DNA from: an uncultured Clostridia bacterium
GTDB lineage: Bacteria; Bacillota; Clostridia; TANB77; CAG-508
DNA length: 33,174 nucleotides
Direction: 5' to 3'
Assembly (NCBI GenBank): GCA_948517135.1
Contig: CAORJJ010000012.1
Coordinates: 2,686-35,859 of the forward strand
Position 1 is the stretch's first letter. Each line of letters begins with the position of its first letter. Below, in pieces: positions 6,527 to 14,703 of the stretch. The position numbers were made by a program, and so were the translations under genes. The notes below the pieces were generated by a model, which ran no database searches, had not been told where the DNA came from, and saw only the letters and a program-made list of their open reading frames with translations.

Positions 6527-7387
6527 ATGAAAATAAAAGATATTTTAAAAAATGGAATTGAAAAATTAAAACAAGCAAACATAGAAGATGCATCATTAAA
6601 AGCAAAAATCTTGTTATCTCACATTTTAGGCGTAACTAAAGAGTATTTAATAATTCATGGAGAAAATGAAATAAATGATAAATTATCTAATTTATATTTA
6701 GAAAAAGTAGAATTACTAAAAAATCATGAACCAATTCAATATATTATAAATAACCAAGAATTTATGGGATTTAATTTCTTTGTAGATAACAATGTTTTAA
6801 TACCACAGCCAGATACAGAAAATCTAGTTGAAGAAGTTCTTGCAATTATAAATTCTTTGAAAAAAGAGTTTGTTGAAAAAAATATGTATGTGCTAGATTT
6901 ATGTACAGGAAGCGGAGCAATTGCTATATCATTATCTAAAATTTTAGATTCAAACAGAATTTTAATTTATGGTACTGATATAAGTGAAAACGCTTTAAAA
7001 ATAGCAGAGGAAAATGCTATGCAAAATTGTAGTAAAGTTGTATTTTTTAAATCAGACATATTTAAAAATATTAATGAATCATATAAGTTTGATATTATTG
7101 TATCAAATCCACCATATATAGAAACAAAAACAATAGAAATACTTTCAGAAGAAGTAAAAAAGGAACCACATATAGCTCTAGATGGAGGAGAAGATGGATT
7201 ATATTTTTACAAAGAAATAATAAATAATGCAAAAAAATATCTAAATCCAAATGGATACTTAGCTTTTGAGATTGGATATAATCAAAAAAGTGCAGTTCAA
7301 GAATTACTAGATAAAAATGGATATAAAAATATTTATTCAAAAAAAGATTTGTCAGGAAATGATAGAGTAATAATAGCTCAAATTTAA
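6527..7387 (+). CDS. prmC: Peptide chain release factor N5-glutamine methyltransferase PrmC
   Basis: PrmC methylates the Gln of the GGQ loop in release factors RF1 and RF2 using SAM. The 286-residue length is normal. The N-terminal helical domain (about 1-80, SLKAKILLSHILGVTKEYL) is followed by a Rossmann methyltransferase domain with the SAM-binding loop LDLCTGSGAIAISLSK, the acidic GTDIS strand end, and the substrate-binding NPPY motif at 194-197. The C-terminal GGEDGLYFYKEII and FEIGYNQ are also typical. Its usual neighbour prfA is absent; instead it follows the ART-like gene by 20 bases and precedes whiA by 19. The SD is weak, so translation may be coupled to the upstream gene. Confidence 0.95.
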   Translation: MKIKDILKNGIEKLKQANIEDASLKAKILLSHILGVTKEYLIIHGENEINDKLSNLYLEKVELLKNHEPIQYIINNQEFMGFNFFVDNNVLIPQPDTENLVEEVLAIINSLKKEFVEKNMYVLDLCTGSGAIAISLSKILDSNRILIYGTDISENALKIAEENAMQNCSKVVFFKSDIFKNINESYKFDIIVSNPPYIETKTIEILSEEVKKEPHIALDGGEDGLYFYKEIINNAKKYLNPNGYLAFEIGYNQKSAVQELLDKNGYKNIYSKKDLSGNDRVIIAQI

Positions 7388-7406
7388 AGTAGGGGAATGA
7401 AATAAA

Positions 7407-8262
7407 ATGTCTTTTTCATCAGATATAAAAGAAGAATTAAGTAAAGCTAATAATTGGAAAGATATCCGGAAATCTTGAAGCAGAATTTCTAGGATATATT
7501 TTAACAGGAAATACAACGAATAATGATAATATATTAGAATTTGTTACTGAAAATGAATTTACTATTGAAAGATTTTATAGAATTCTTTTTAGTTTGCAAA
7601 TTGAATATGAACCTTTAATAAAAGGAAAAACATTTGTTGCAAGAATTAAAAATCAAAATATTGAAAAGTATATGCATCTTAAAATAACATCTCCTCAAGA
7701 GATTCAGAAATCAATTGTAAAAGGTGTATTTATGGGAGCTGGCTCTATAACAAATCCTGAAAAACAATATCATTTAGAAGTTATTTTCCAAGAAAAAAAT
7801 AATGCAGAATATATTTTGAATATATGTAAAAGTTTTGGAGTATATTTAAAAATTTTAGAGCAAGATAAAAAAATAATATTATATATAAAAGATGGAGAAG
7901 AGATTTCTAAATTTTTAGCGTTAATTGGAGCTAGTCAAGCAATGTTATCTTTTGAAGATATTAGAATAACTAAAGAGATAAAAAATAATGTTAATAGATT
8001 AGTAAATTGTGAAACAGCAAACTTGAATAAGATTGTTAATGCATCAGTAAATCAAATAAATGATATAAAATTAATTCAAAAACTTAATAAATTTGAAGAA
8101 ATGCCAGATTATTTAAAAGAAATTGCAATTTTAAGATTAGAAAATCCCGATGATAGTTTAAAAGCTTTAGGAGAAAAATTAGAAAATCCAATAGGAAAAT
8201 CTGGTGTTAATCATAGATTACAAAAAATTCATGAATATGCAGAGGAGCTTAAGAATGGATAG
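7407..8262 (+). pseudogene. whiA: DNA-binding protein WhiA with an apparent one-base frameshift
   Basis: WhiA is a LAGLIDADG-derived protein with a C-terminal helix-turn-helix that influences division and chromosome segregation in Gram-positives. The start ATG 7407 with AGGGGA (7391-7396) encodes a typical MSFSSDIKEELSK, but this frame stops at 7476-7478. The frame one base over continues NLEAEFLGYILTG and runs unbroken to 8262. Removing one C of the CC at 7466-7467 restores a 284-residue protein close to the usual size (about 300). The HTH segment is intact (PDDSLKALGEKLENP, GKSGVNHRLQKI). No usable start exists in the second frame before TTG 7594, which would lose the N-terminal lobe. It could be a real mutation, a sequencing or assembly error, or, less likely, programmed +1 frameshifting at a rare CGG codon. 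hemW overlaps its 3' end by 8 bases. Confidence 0.85.
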
Positions 8263-9382
8263 ATTTGGAATATATGTACATATACCATTTTGTGTTAGTA
8301 AATGTAAATATTGCGATTTTGTATCATTTCCATGTATGGAGAAAATTGATAAATATTTTGATGTTTTAATAAAAGAAATAAAAAGTAAAAATGTATATGG
8401 TACAAAAGAAGTTACAACAATTTATATTGGTGGTGGTACTCCATCAGTTCCAGATTCTAAATATATAGTAAAAATTATTGAAACTATAAAAGAAGTTTTT
8501 AAAGTTTCGAAAAATGCTGAAGTAACAATTGAAGTAAATCCAGGAACTGTAACCAAGGAGAAACTTATTGATTACAAAAATTCAGGAATAAATAGAATAA
8601 GTATAGGACTACAATCAACTAATAATGAAATTTTAAAACTAATTGGTAGAATACATAATTATGAAGAATTTCTAAATACATATAATTTAGCTAAAGAAGT
8701 TGGTTATAATAATATAAATGTAGATTTAATGTTGGGAATTCCAAATCAAACAGAAAGTGATGTAATTGATAGTATAAACAAAGTTATTAGCTTAAATCCA
8801 AAACATATTTCAATATATTCATTAATTGTAGAAGAAAATACTGAGATTCAAAGATTGATTGAAAGTGGAACTCTTACTATGCCAAGTGAAGAGGATGAAA
8901 GAAATATGTATTGGAAAACTAAGACTATTTTAGAAAAAAATGGATTTATACAATATGAAATTTCCAATTTTGCAAAAAAAGGATATGAATCAAAACATAA
9001 TTTAGATTGTTGGAATCAGGAAGAATATATCGGAATGGGACTTGCGTCACATTCTTATTTTAATAGAAAAAGATTTTCTATTATTGACAAATTAGATAAA
9101 TATATCGAAAATGAGAATTGTTTAGAAAAAAATATAATAATTAATGAAGTTCAAGGAAGGGAAAGTCAGGCTAAAGAATATATGCTAATTGGACTTAGAA
9201 AAATAAGTGGAGTTTCAATATCAAAATTTGAAAAAAAGTTTAGAATAAATCCTTTATTTTATTTTAGATTTGAAATCAATAATCTTGTAGAAAAAGGCTT
9301 AATTGAAGTGGATTTAGACAATATAAAATTAACTAAAAAAGGATTAGATTTTGCTAATATAGTATTTGAAGAATTTGTATAA
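8255..9382 (+). CDS. hemW: Radical SAM heme chaperone HemW
   Basis: HemW is a HemN-like radical SAM protein now regarded as a heme-trafficking chaperone rather than a coproporphyrinogen oxidase. The chosen ATG 8255 has GAGGAG (8242-8247) 7 bases upstream and gives MDRFGIYVHIPFC, the normal family N-terminus; a longer in-frame start at 8204 lies deep inside whiA and has no such support. The cluster motif is C13-x3-C17-x2-C20 (CVSKCKYC). Also present are GGGTPS, the EVNPGTVTKEKL strand, RISIGLQS and DLMLGIPNQT. At 375 residues it is full length. It overlaps whiA by 8 bases, which suggests translational coupling, and sits just ahead of hrcA as in many Firmicutes. Confidence 0.92.
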   Translation: MDRFGIYVHIPFCVSKCKYCDFVSFPCMEKIDKYFDVLIKEIKSKNVYGTKEVTTIYIGGGTPSVPDSKYIVKIIETIKEVFKVSKNAEVTIEVNPGTVTKEKLIDYKNSGINRISIGLQSTNNEILKLIGRIHNYEEFLNTYNLAKEVGYNNINVDLMLGIPNQTESDVIDSINKVISLNPKHISIYSLIVEENTEIQRLIESGTLTMPSEEDERNMYWKTKTILEKNGFIQYEISNFAKKGYESKHNLDCWNQEEYIGMGLASHSYFNRKRFSIIDKLDKYIENENCLEKNIIINEVQGRESQAKEYMLIGLRKISGVSISKFEKKFRINPLFYFRFEINNLVEKGLIEVDLDNIKLTKKGLDFANIVFEEFV

Positions 9383-9389
9383 AAATTAC

Positions 9390-9418
9390 TTGACAAAGAG
9401 AAAATAAAGTTATATTAT
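9390..9418 (+). promoter_or_regulatory. SigA promoter of the heat-shock operon
   Basis: TTGACA (9390-9395), 17-base spacer, TATTAT (9413-9418). The expected start site is about 9425, inside the CIRCE element, so HrcA bound there would block initiation. Confidence 0.85.
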
Positions 9419-9419
9419 A

Positions 9420-9446
9420 TTAGCAGTCGAAAATAAAGTTTGCTAA
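9420..9446 (+). promoter_or_regulatory. CIRCE operator (degenerate), HrcA binding site
   Basis: TTAGCAGTC (9420-9428), 9-base spacer, GTTTGCTAA (9438-9446). The consensus is TTAGCACTC-N9-GAGTGCTAA: the outer TTAGCA/TGCTAA arms and the N9 spacing are exact, with one mismatch in the left half-site and two in the right. It starts 2 bases after the -10 box. Confidence 0.85.
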
Positions 9447-9478
9447 AATTAACTCAGAATTAAATGAAGGGGTTAATC

Positions 9479-10504
9479 ATGGGGGAAGAATTAGATAAAA
9501 GAAAAAGAAAAATTCTGCAAGCAATAGTAGAAGAATATATTGATACCGCAGAACCAGTTAGTTCAGGTAATCTAGTTAAGGAATTAGAATGTAGTAGTGC
9601 CACAATTAGAAATGAAATGGCAGAGCTTGAAAAAATTGGCTATATAGAAAAACCACATACATCAAGCGGACGTATTCCTTCCCAAAAAGGTTACAGATAT
9701 TATGTTGATGAACTAGTTAGAGATGACAAATTAAGCAAGAAGGAAATGGAAATAATTAAAGAAAGATTAGAAACAAGAGTAAATGCTTTAGAAGACCTAA
9801 CCAAAATTGCTACAACAACATTATCAGAATTAACTCATTATACAACAATATCTGTTTCGCCAGATATGCATAATCATACTATAATAGATATAAAATTTGT
9901 TTTATTAGGAAGTAGAGTCTTAATGGCAGTCATTCTTACTGATTCAGGAATAATTAGAGAATCTATAATTAAGTTTGATGAAGATTTAGATGAGTCTCAA
10001 GTTGAAGATTTAACTTATCTATTTAGAAACAAATTAGTTGGAATGCCATTAGAAACAATAAATTCTCCAATAGAGGAATTTATTATGGCAGAAGTAAATA
10101 CTGGAATAAATGTTATAAAGAAAATTATTGAAGAAATAAATAGAATAATTTTAAAATCAAAACAAATTTATTTAGATGGTGCTAATAATGTAATGGATAT
10201 GCCAGAATTTAAAAAGGTTGATGTTGCAAAAGACTTTTTAAATGTCCTAGATGCAAAAGATTTAGTTGCTGATGTTTTAAATGCTGGTATGGCAGATAAT
10301 ATTAACATTTATATTGGTGAAGAAACAGAAAAAGAAGAATTAAAAAACTTTAGTATAGTTACTTTTAATCATTTATTAGAAGATAAAGATATTGGTACAA
10401 TAGGAATAATAGGTCCTACAAGAATGGATTATTCAAAAATAATTTCAGTAATGAAATATATAAGTAAAAAATTAAATGATGATTTTAAAAAAGGAAAATA
10501 CTAG
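9479..10504 (+). CDS. hrcA: Heat-inducible transcription repressor HrcA
   Basis: HrcA represses class I heat-shock genes through CIRCE and is kept active by GroE. The 341-residue product has an N-terminal winged helix (KILQAIVEEYIDTAEPVSSGNLV, SSATIRNEMAELEKIGYIEKPHTSSGRIPS, then GYRYYVDEL) and the GAF-like/dimerisation body ending in GTIGIIGPTRMDYSKII, all diagnostic. ATG 9479 is preferred to ATG 9464, because GAAGGGG (9466-9472) sits 6 bases ahead of it and covers the upstream ATG. As the first gene behind CIRCE it is autoregulated. The grpE start follows 17 bases after its stop. Confidence 0.95.
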   Translation: MGEELDKRKRKILQAIVEEYIDTAEPVSSGNLVKELECSSATIRNEMAELEKIGYIEKPHTSSGRIPSQKGYRYYVDELVRDDKLSKKEMEIIKERLETRVNALEDLTKIATTTLSELTHYTTISVSPDMHNHTIIDIKFVLLGSRVLMAVILTDSGIIRESIIKFDEDLDESQVEDLTYLFRNKLVGMPLETINSPIEEFIMAEVNTGINVIKKIIEEINRIILKSKQIYLDGANNVMDMPEFKKVDVAKDFLNVLDAKDLVADVLNAGMADNINIYIGEETEKEELKNFSIVTFNHLLEDKDIGTIGIIGPTRMDYSKIISVMKYISKKLNDDFKKGKY

Positions 10505-10521
10505 GAAAGTGAGGATTAGTT

Positions 10522-11016
10522 TTGGATAAAGAAAAAGAAGAAGTAGTAAATAATGATGAAAATATTGAAACTGTAAATCAAGAAATACAAAAAGATAACA
10601 ATGAATATGAAGAACTTAATGATAGATATAAAAGACTATTTGCAGAATTTGAAAATTACAAAAAAAGAAGTCAAAAAGAAAAAGAAAGCATTTATGGTAT
10701 GATTACAGGTGATGTTGTTTCATCAATGCTTCCTGTAATGGATAATTTAGAAAAAGCAGCAGAGGCAAAATCAAATGATACACAATATCAAGATGGTGTA
10801 AAACTTGTTGCAAGACAATTTCAAGAAGCATTAAAAAGTTTAGGATTAGAGGAAATTGAAACAATAGGTCAAAGATTTGATCCTGAATTTCATGAAGCTG
10901 TTAGTCATATAGAAGATGAAACAAAAGGAGAACAAGAAATTGTTCAAGAGTATAGAAAAGGCTATAAGATTGGAAATAAGGTAGTTCGCCATTCTATGGT
11001 TATTGTAGCCAATTAA
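10522..11016 (+). CDS. grpE: Nucleotide exchange factor GrpE
   Basis: GrpE dimer drives ADP release from DnaK. 164 residues: an acidic disordered N-terminus (about 1-28), a long coiled-coil helix (about 30-75, with RLFAEFENYKKRSQKEKE) and the C-terminal beta domain carrying the family signature (LGLEEIETIGQRFDPEFHEAV...YRKGYKIGNKVVRHSMVIV). Translation starts at TTG 10522 with GTGAGGA (10508-10514) upstream; the reading frame has no better start. It lies between hrcA and dnaK in the classical order. Confidence 0.95.
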   Translation: MDKEKEEVVNNDENIETVNQEIQKDNNEYEELNDRYKRLFAEFENYKKRSQKEKESIYGMITGDVVSSMLPVMDNLEKAAEAKSNDTQYQDGVKLVARQFQEALKSLGLEEIETIGQRFDPEFHEAVSHIEDETKGEQEIVQEYRKGYKIGNKVVRHSMVIVAN

Positions 11017-11144
11017 TATAAATTAAGTTAATAATATAAAATTATTATATATAAACTAATGAAAAAATCAAAATATTTATATTTTGTCAAACCTATTAGG
11101 GGATAGAAAAATTATTATTAGAAAATAAAGGGAGGATTTTCAAA

Positions 11145-12995
11145 ATGGGAAAAATCATTGGTATTGATTTAGGTACTACAAATTCTTGCGTTTCTGTTAT
11201 GGAAGGTGGAGAAGCAGTTGTTATACCTAATGCTGAAGGAAACAGAACAACACCATCAGTAGTTGCATTCTCTAAAAATGGAGAAAGATTAGTTGGACAA
11301 ATTGCAAAACGTCAAGCAGTTACAAACCCAGACAACACAGTTATTTCAATTAAAAGAAAAATGGGAACAAACGAAAAAGTAAAAATAGAAGGAGATGAAT
11401 TTTCTCCACAAGAAATTTCTGCAATGATATTACAAAAATTAAAATCAGATGCAGAAAATTATTTAGGAACAACAGTTACACAAGCTGTTATAACAGTACC
11501 TGCTTACTTTAGTGATAGCCAAAGACAAGCAACAAAAGATGCTGGAAAAATTGCAGGATTAGAAGTTCTAAGAATTATAAATGAGCCAACAGCAGCAGCT
11601 TTAGCTTATGGTATGGATAAAGAAGATCAAGATCAAAAAATAATGATATATGACTTAGGTGGAGGAACATTTGATGTTTCTATACTAGATATAGGAGATG
11701 GAGTTTTTGAAGTTTTATCAACAAATGGTAACACACATTTAGGTGGAGATGATTTTGATGAAGCAATTATTAATTATTTAGTAAGTGAATTTAAAAAATC
11801 AGATGCAATAGATTTATCTGCAGATAAAATGGCAATGCAAAGATTAAAAGAAGCAGCTGAAAAAGCTAAAATAGAACTTTCAGGTATGCAACAAACACAA
11901 ATAAATTTACCATTCATTACAGCAGATGCTTCAGGACCAAAACACTTAGATATTACATTAACAAGAGCAAAATTTGAAGAATTAATTGGTAAATTAGTTG
12001 AAGATACAAGAATCCCAGTTGAGCAAGCTATGAAGGATGCTGGAATAACAGCTTCTGATATTCATAAAGTATTATTAGTTGGTGGTTCAACAAGAGTTCC
12101 ATGTGTTCAAGAAATGGTTAAGAAAATAACAGGAAAAGATCCAGATAAAGGAATAAATCCAGATGAGTGTGTTGCAATAGGTGCAGCTATTCAAGGTGGT
12201 GTTTTATCAGGAGATGTTAAAGACTTAGTATTATTAGATGTAACACCATTATCATTAGGTATTGAAACATATGGTGGTGTATTTACAAAATTAATTGAAA
12301 GAAATACAACAATACCAACAAAGAAATCACAAGTATTCTCAACAGCAGGAGATGGTCAAACATCTGTTGAAGTTCATGTACTACAAGGTGAAAGAGAAAT
12401 GGCAGCTTATAACAAAACATTAGGAAGATTCCAATTAACAGGAATTCCACCAGCACCAAGAGGAGTTCCTCAAATCGAAGTAACATTTGATATTGATGCT
12501 AATGGTATAGTTCACGTATCTGCTAAAGATCAATCAACAGGAAATGAACAAAAAGTTTCAATAACAGCTAGTACAAATCTTTCTGAAGATGATATTAATC
12601 AAGCTATTAAAGATGCTGAAGCTCATGCTGCAGAAGACAAAAAGAGAAAAGAAGAAATCGAAGTTAGAAATAATGCAGAAAGTTTAGTATATAATAGCCA
12701 AAAATCACTTGATGAATTAGGTGATAAAATTAGCGGTGAAGAAAAAGCAAAAGTAGAAACAGAAATTGAAAATGTTAAAAAATCATTAGAAGGAACAAAT
12801 GTTGATGCTATAAAAGATGCTACTGAAAAATTAACAAAAGTATTCTATGAATTATCAGAAAAATTATATTCAACACAAGCTCAAGTAAACCAAGCAGGAG
12901 AAACAGCTACTGCTGATAATGGAGAAGCTAAAGAAGGTACTGTATATGATGCAGACTATAAAGTTGAAGAAGATAACAATAATGAAGATCAATAA
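11145..12995 (+). CDS. dnaK: Molecular chaperone DnaK (Hsp70)
   Basis: DnaK is the ATP-driven cytosolic Hsp70 that works with DnaJ and GrpE. 616 residues, full length for a Gram-positive DnaK (which lacks the 24-residue insert of the E. coli ATPase domain). Visible are the phosphate-1 loop GIDLGTTNSCV near the start, YFSDSQRQATKDAG, DLGGGTFDVS (about 170), VGGSTRVP, the interdomain linker VLLDVTPLSLGIE, the substrate-binding beta domain and a helical lid with an acidic tail. GGGAGG (11130-11135) precedes the ATG. Codon use is strongly selected (GGA, GCA, ACA, CCA), as expected for an abundant protein. The 128-base gap after grpE contains a short AT palindrome but no clear second promoter. Confidence 0.98.
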   Translation: MGKIIGIDLGTTNSCVSVMEGGEAVVIPNAEGNRTTPSVVAFSKNGERLVGQIAKRQAVTNPDNTVISIKRKMGTNEKVKIEGDEFSPQEISAMILQKLKSDAENYLGTTVTQAVITVPAYFSDSQRQATKDAGKIAGLEVLRIINEPTAAALAYGMDKEDQDQKIMIYDLGGGTFDVSILDIGDGVFEVLSTNGNTHLGGDDFDEAIINYLVSEFKKSDAIDLSADKMAMQRLKEAAEKAKIELSGMQQTQINLPFITADASGPKHLDITLTRAKFEELIGKLVEDTRIPVEQAMKDAGITASDIHKVLLVGGSTRVPCVQEMVKKITGKDPDKGINPDECVAIGAAIQGGVLSGDVKDLVLLDVTPLSLGIETYGGVFTKLIERNTTIPTKKSQVFSTAGDGQTSVEVHVLQGEREMAAYNKTLGRFQLTGIPPAPRGVPQIEVTFDIDANGIVHVSAKDQSTGNEQKVSITASTNLSEDDINQAIKDAEAHAAEDKKRKEEIEVRNNAESLVYNSQKSLDELGDKISGEEKAKVETEIENVKKSLEGTNVDAIKDATEKLTKVFYELSEKLYSTQAQVNQAGETATADNGEAKEGTVYDADYKVEEDNNNEDQ

Positions 12996-13018
12996 TTGAT
13001 AGGTATTAAGCAATAAAA

Positions 13019-13068
13019 TAATAGTTATAAGAGAGGTCAGCAATTGGCTGACCTCTATATAGCTATTA
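13019..13068 (+). other. Long hairpin in the dnaK 3' flank, no T-run
   Basis: Two stacked stems: 13019-13029 with 13058-13068 (11 bp, one G-U) and AGAGGTCAGC (13032-13041) with GCTGACCTCT (13047-13056), separated by a small asymmetric internal loop, with a 5-base apical loop. There is no T-run, so it is not a standard terminator. The 3' arm ends just before the SD of the next gene (ATAGGAG, 13070-13076). Likely role: stabilising the dnaK message 3' end, RNA processing, or damping expression of the next gene. Confidence 0.75.
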
Positions 13069-13082
13069 TATAGGAGCAAAAA

Positions 13083-13442
13083 ATGGAAAATGATTTAAAA
13101 ATTTCAGAATTAAAAGAAATGCAATTGAAATTATATGAATTAAATAAAGAAAAATGGAATGACATGGAACCAAAATTCGCTAAAAATCATATATTATATA
13201 TGATAGAAGAAATAGGAGAATGCATATCTATTATTAAAAAGAAAAAAATTGATAGTGTAATGAATGATGAACATATTAGAAATAGATTTATTGAAGAACT
13301 AAGCGATGTTCTAATGTATTACATAGAAGTTATGAATAGGTTAAATATATCATCAGAAGAGTTTACTAGAATATATTTACAAAAATATAATACAAATTTA
13401 AAAAGAAATTATGAAGAAGATAATAAAAATAAATATGTTTAA
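13083..13442 (+). CDS. MazG-like nucleotide pyrophosphohydrolase
   Basis: A 119-residue all-helical protein of the MazG/dUTPase-like NTP pyrophosphohydrolase superfamily. The metal-binding pattern is E-E-x2-E (MIEEIGECISIIKK, about 40-53) followed by E-x2-D on the next helix (FIEELSDVLMYYIEVMNRL, about 70-88). Members hydrolyse (d)NTPs to NMP and PPi, often for house-cleaning of damaged nucleotides; the exact substrate cannot be read here. It lies between dnaK and dnaJ, downstream of a long hairpin, with its own SD (ATAGGAG), and dnaJ follows 22 bases later. This places it under CIRCE/HrcA control. The position is unusual: in most Firmicutes dnaJ directly follows dnaK. Confidence 0.82.
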   Translation: MENDLKISELKEMQLKLYELNKEKWNDMEPKFAKNHILYMIEEIGECISIIKKKKIDSVMNDEHIRNRFIEELSDVLMYYIEVMNRLNISSEEFTRIYLQKYNTNLKRNYEEDNKNKYV

Positions 13443-13464
13443 ACTTTAGGAGGAGATTGTAATA

Positions 13465-14622
13465 ATGGCACAGAAACGTGATTATTATGAAGTTTTAGGA
13501 GTACAAAAAAATGCTACCGATGAAGAATTAAAAAAAGCTTATAGAAAACTTGCAAAGAAATATCATCCTGATGCTAACCCAGATAATAAAGAAGAAGCTG
13601 AGAAAAATTTTAAAGAAGTAAATGAAGCTTATGAAGTTCTTTCTGATAAACAAAAAAGACAAATGTATGATCAATTTGGATTTAATGGGCCACAAGGATT
13701 TAATGGTAGTCAAGGTGGAGGATATTATTCATATGGATCTGGATTCGAAGGATTTGGTGGATTTTCTGACTTTGGAGATTTTGGAGACTTAGGAGATATT
13801 TTCTCATCATTTTTTGGTGGTGGCTCTACAAGAAGCAGATCATCAAATGGAGTTAGAAAAGGTGCAGACTTAAAAATAAGTATAGATATAACATTTGAAG
13901 AAGCTTATCTTGGAGTTGAAAAAGAAATAAGCATAAACAGAAATGAAAAATGTACTTCTTGTAGTGGTACAGGTGCAAAAAAAGGTACTACTGCTGAAAA
14001 ATGTTCTATGTGTAATGGAACAGGTAAAATAAAACAAATTGCGACAACACCATTTGGGCAAATGGCTACTCAAAAGATATGTTCACAATGTAATGGAACA
14101 GGTAAAGTAATTAAAGAACCATGTCCAGACTGTAAAGGAAAAGGTATTGTTAAAAAATCAATAAAATTAAAAGTAAAAATACCAGAAGGAATTGATGAAG
14201 GTCAAACAATAGTATTAAAAAATGAAGGTGAAGTAGGACATAATGGTGGACCAAATGGAGATTTATATATAGTAATTCATATAAAAAGACATAATATATA
14301 TTCAAGAAAAGCTGAACATGTATTATGTGATATTCCAATCACATTCACAGGTGCAGCTTTAGGTACAGAACTAGAAATACCAATGGTAGATGGAACTAAA
14401 GAAAAATACAAAATACCAGAGGGAACTCAAACAGGAACAAAATTCGCAATAAAAAATAAAGGATTTAAAAGTGTAAATGGAAATTGGAGAGGTGATTTTG
14501 TTTTTACAGTAATAGTTCAAACACCAAAGAAACTAACTAAAGAACAAAGAGCATTATTTACTGAACTTGCAAAAACAATGAATGAACAACCACCAATTAA
14601 AAAAAGAGGAATTTTTGGATAA
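13465..14622 (+). CDS. dnaJ: Chaperone protein DnaJ (Hsp40)
   Basis: The J-protein partner of DnaK. 385 residues: J domain (about 1-70) with the essential HPD (KKYHPDANPDN), a Gly/Phe-rich linker (about 75-115, GGFSDFGDFGDLGDIFSSFFGGG), a zinc-finger domain of four CxxCxGxG repeats (CTSCSGTG, CSMCNGTG, CSQCNGTG, CPDCKGKG) and the C-terminal substrate-binding domains. The full set of elements makes it a class A DnaJ. The SD AGGAGGA precedes ATG 13465. It closes the heat-shock operon, followed by a strong terminator; prmA, which often comes next, is absent. Confidence 0.97.
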   Translation: MAQKRDYYEVLGVQKNATDEELKKAYRKLAKKYHPDANPDNKEEAEKNFKEVNEAYEVLSDKQKRQMYDQFGFNGPQGFNGSQGGGYYSYGSGFEGFGGFSDFGDFGDLGDIFSSFFGGGSTRSRSSNGVRKGADLKISIDITFEEAYLGVEKEISINRNEKCTSCSGTGAKKGTTAEKCSMCNGTGKIKQIATTPFGQMATQKICSQCNGTGKVIKEPCPDCKGKGIVKKSIKLKVKIPEGIDEGQTIVLKNEGEVGHNGGPNGDLYIVIHIKRHNIYSRKAEHVLCDIPITFTGAALGTELEIPMVDGTKEKYKIPEGTQTGTKFAIKNKGFKSVNGNWRGDFVFTVIVQTPKKLTKEQRALFTELAKTMNEQPPIKKRGIFG

Positions 14623-14625
14623 AGA

Positions 14626-14672
14626 AAAAAGTGAGCTTTTAGATTGAATTAATCAATAAAAGCTCACTTTTT
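14626..14672 (+). terminator. Rho-independent terminator of the heat-shock operon
   Basis: AAAAAGTGAGCTTTT (14626-14640) pairs with AAAAGCTCACTTTTT (14658-14672) over 15 bp, with a 17-base loop that can form a small inner stem. It ends only 31 bases before the recD2 start. Confidence 0.88.
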
Positions 14673-14703
14673 GGCTTATTATGGAAAAAGTAAGGAGAAA
14701 AAT

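Noticed and set aside
11069..11086. AT palindrome upstream of dnaK as a second CIRCE or operator
   Set aside because: CAAAATAT...ATATTTTG shares no half-site with CIRCE and such palindromes are common at this base composition.
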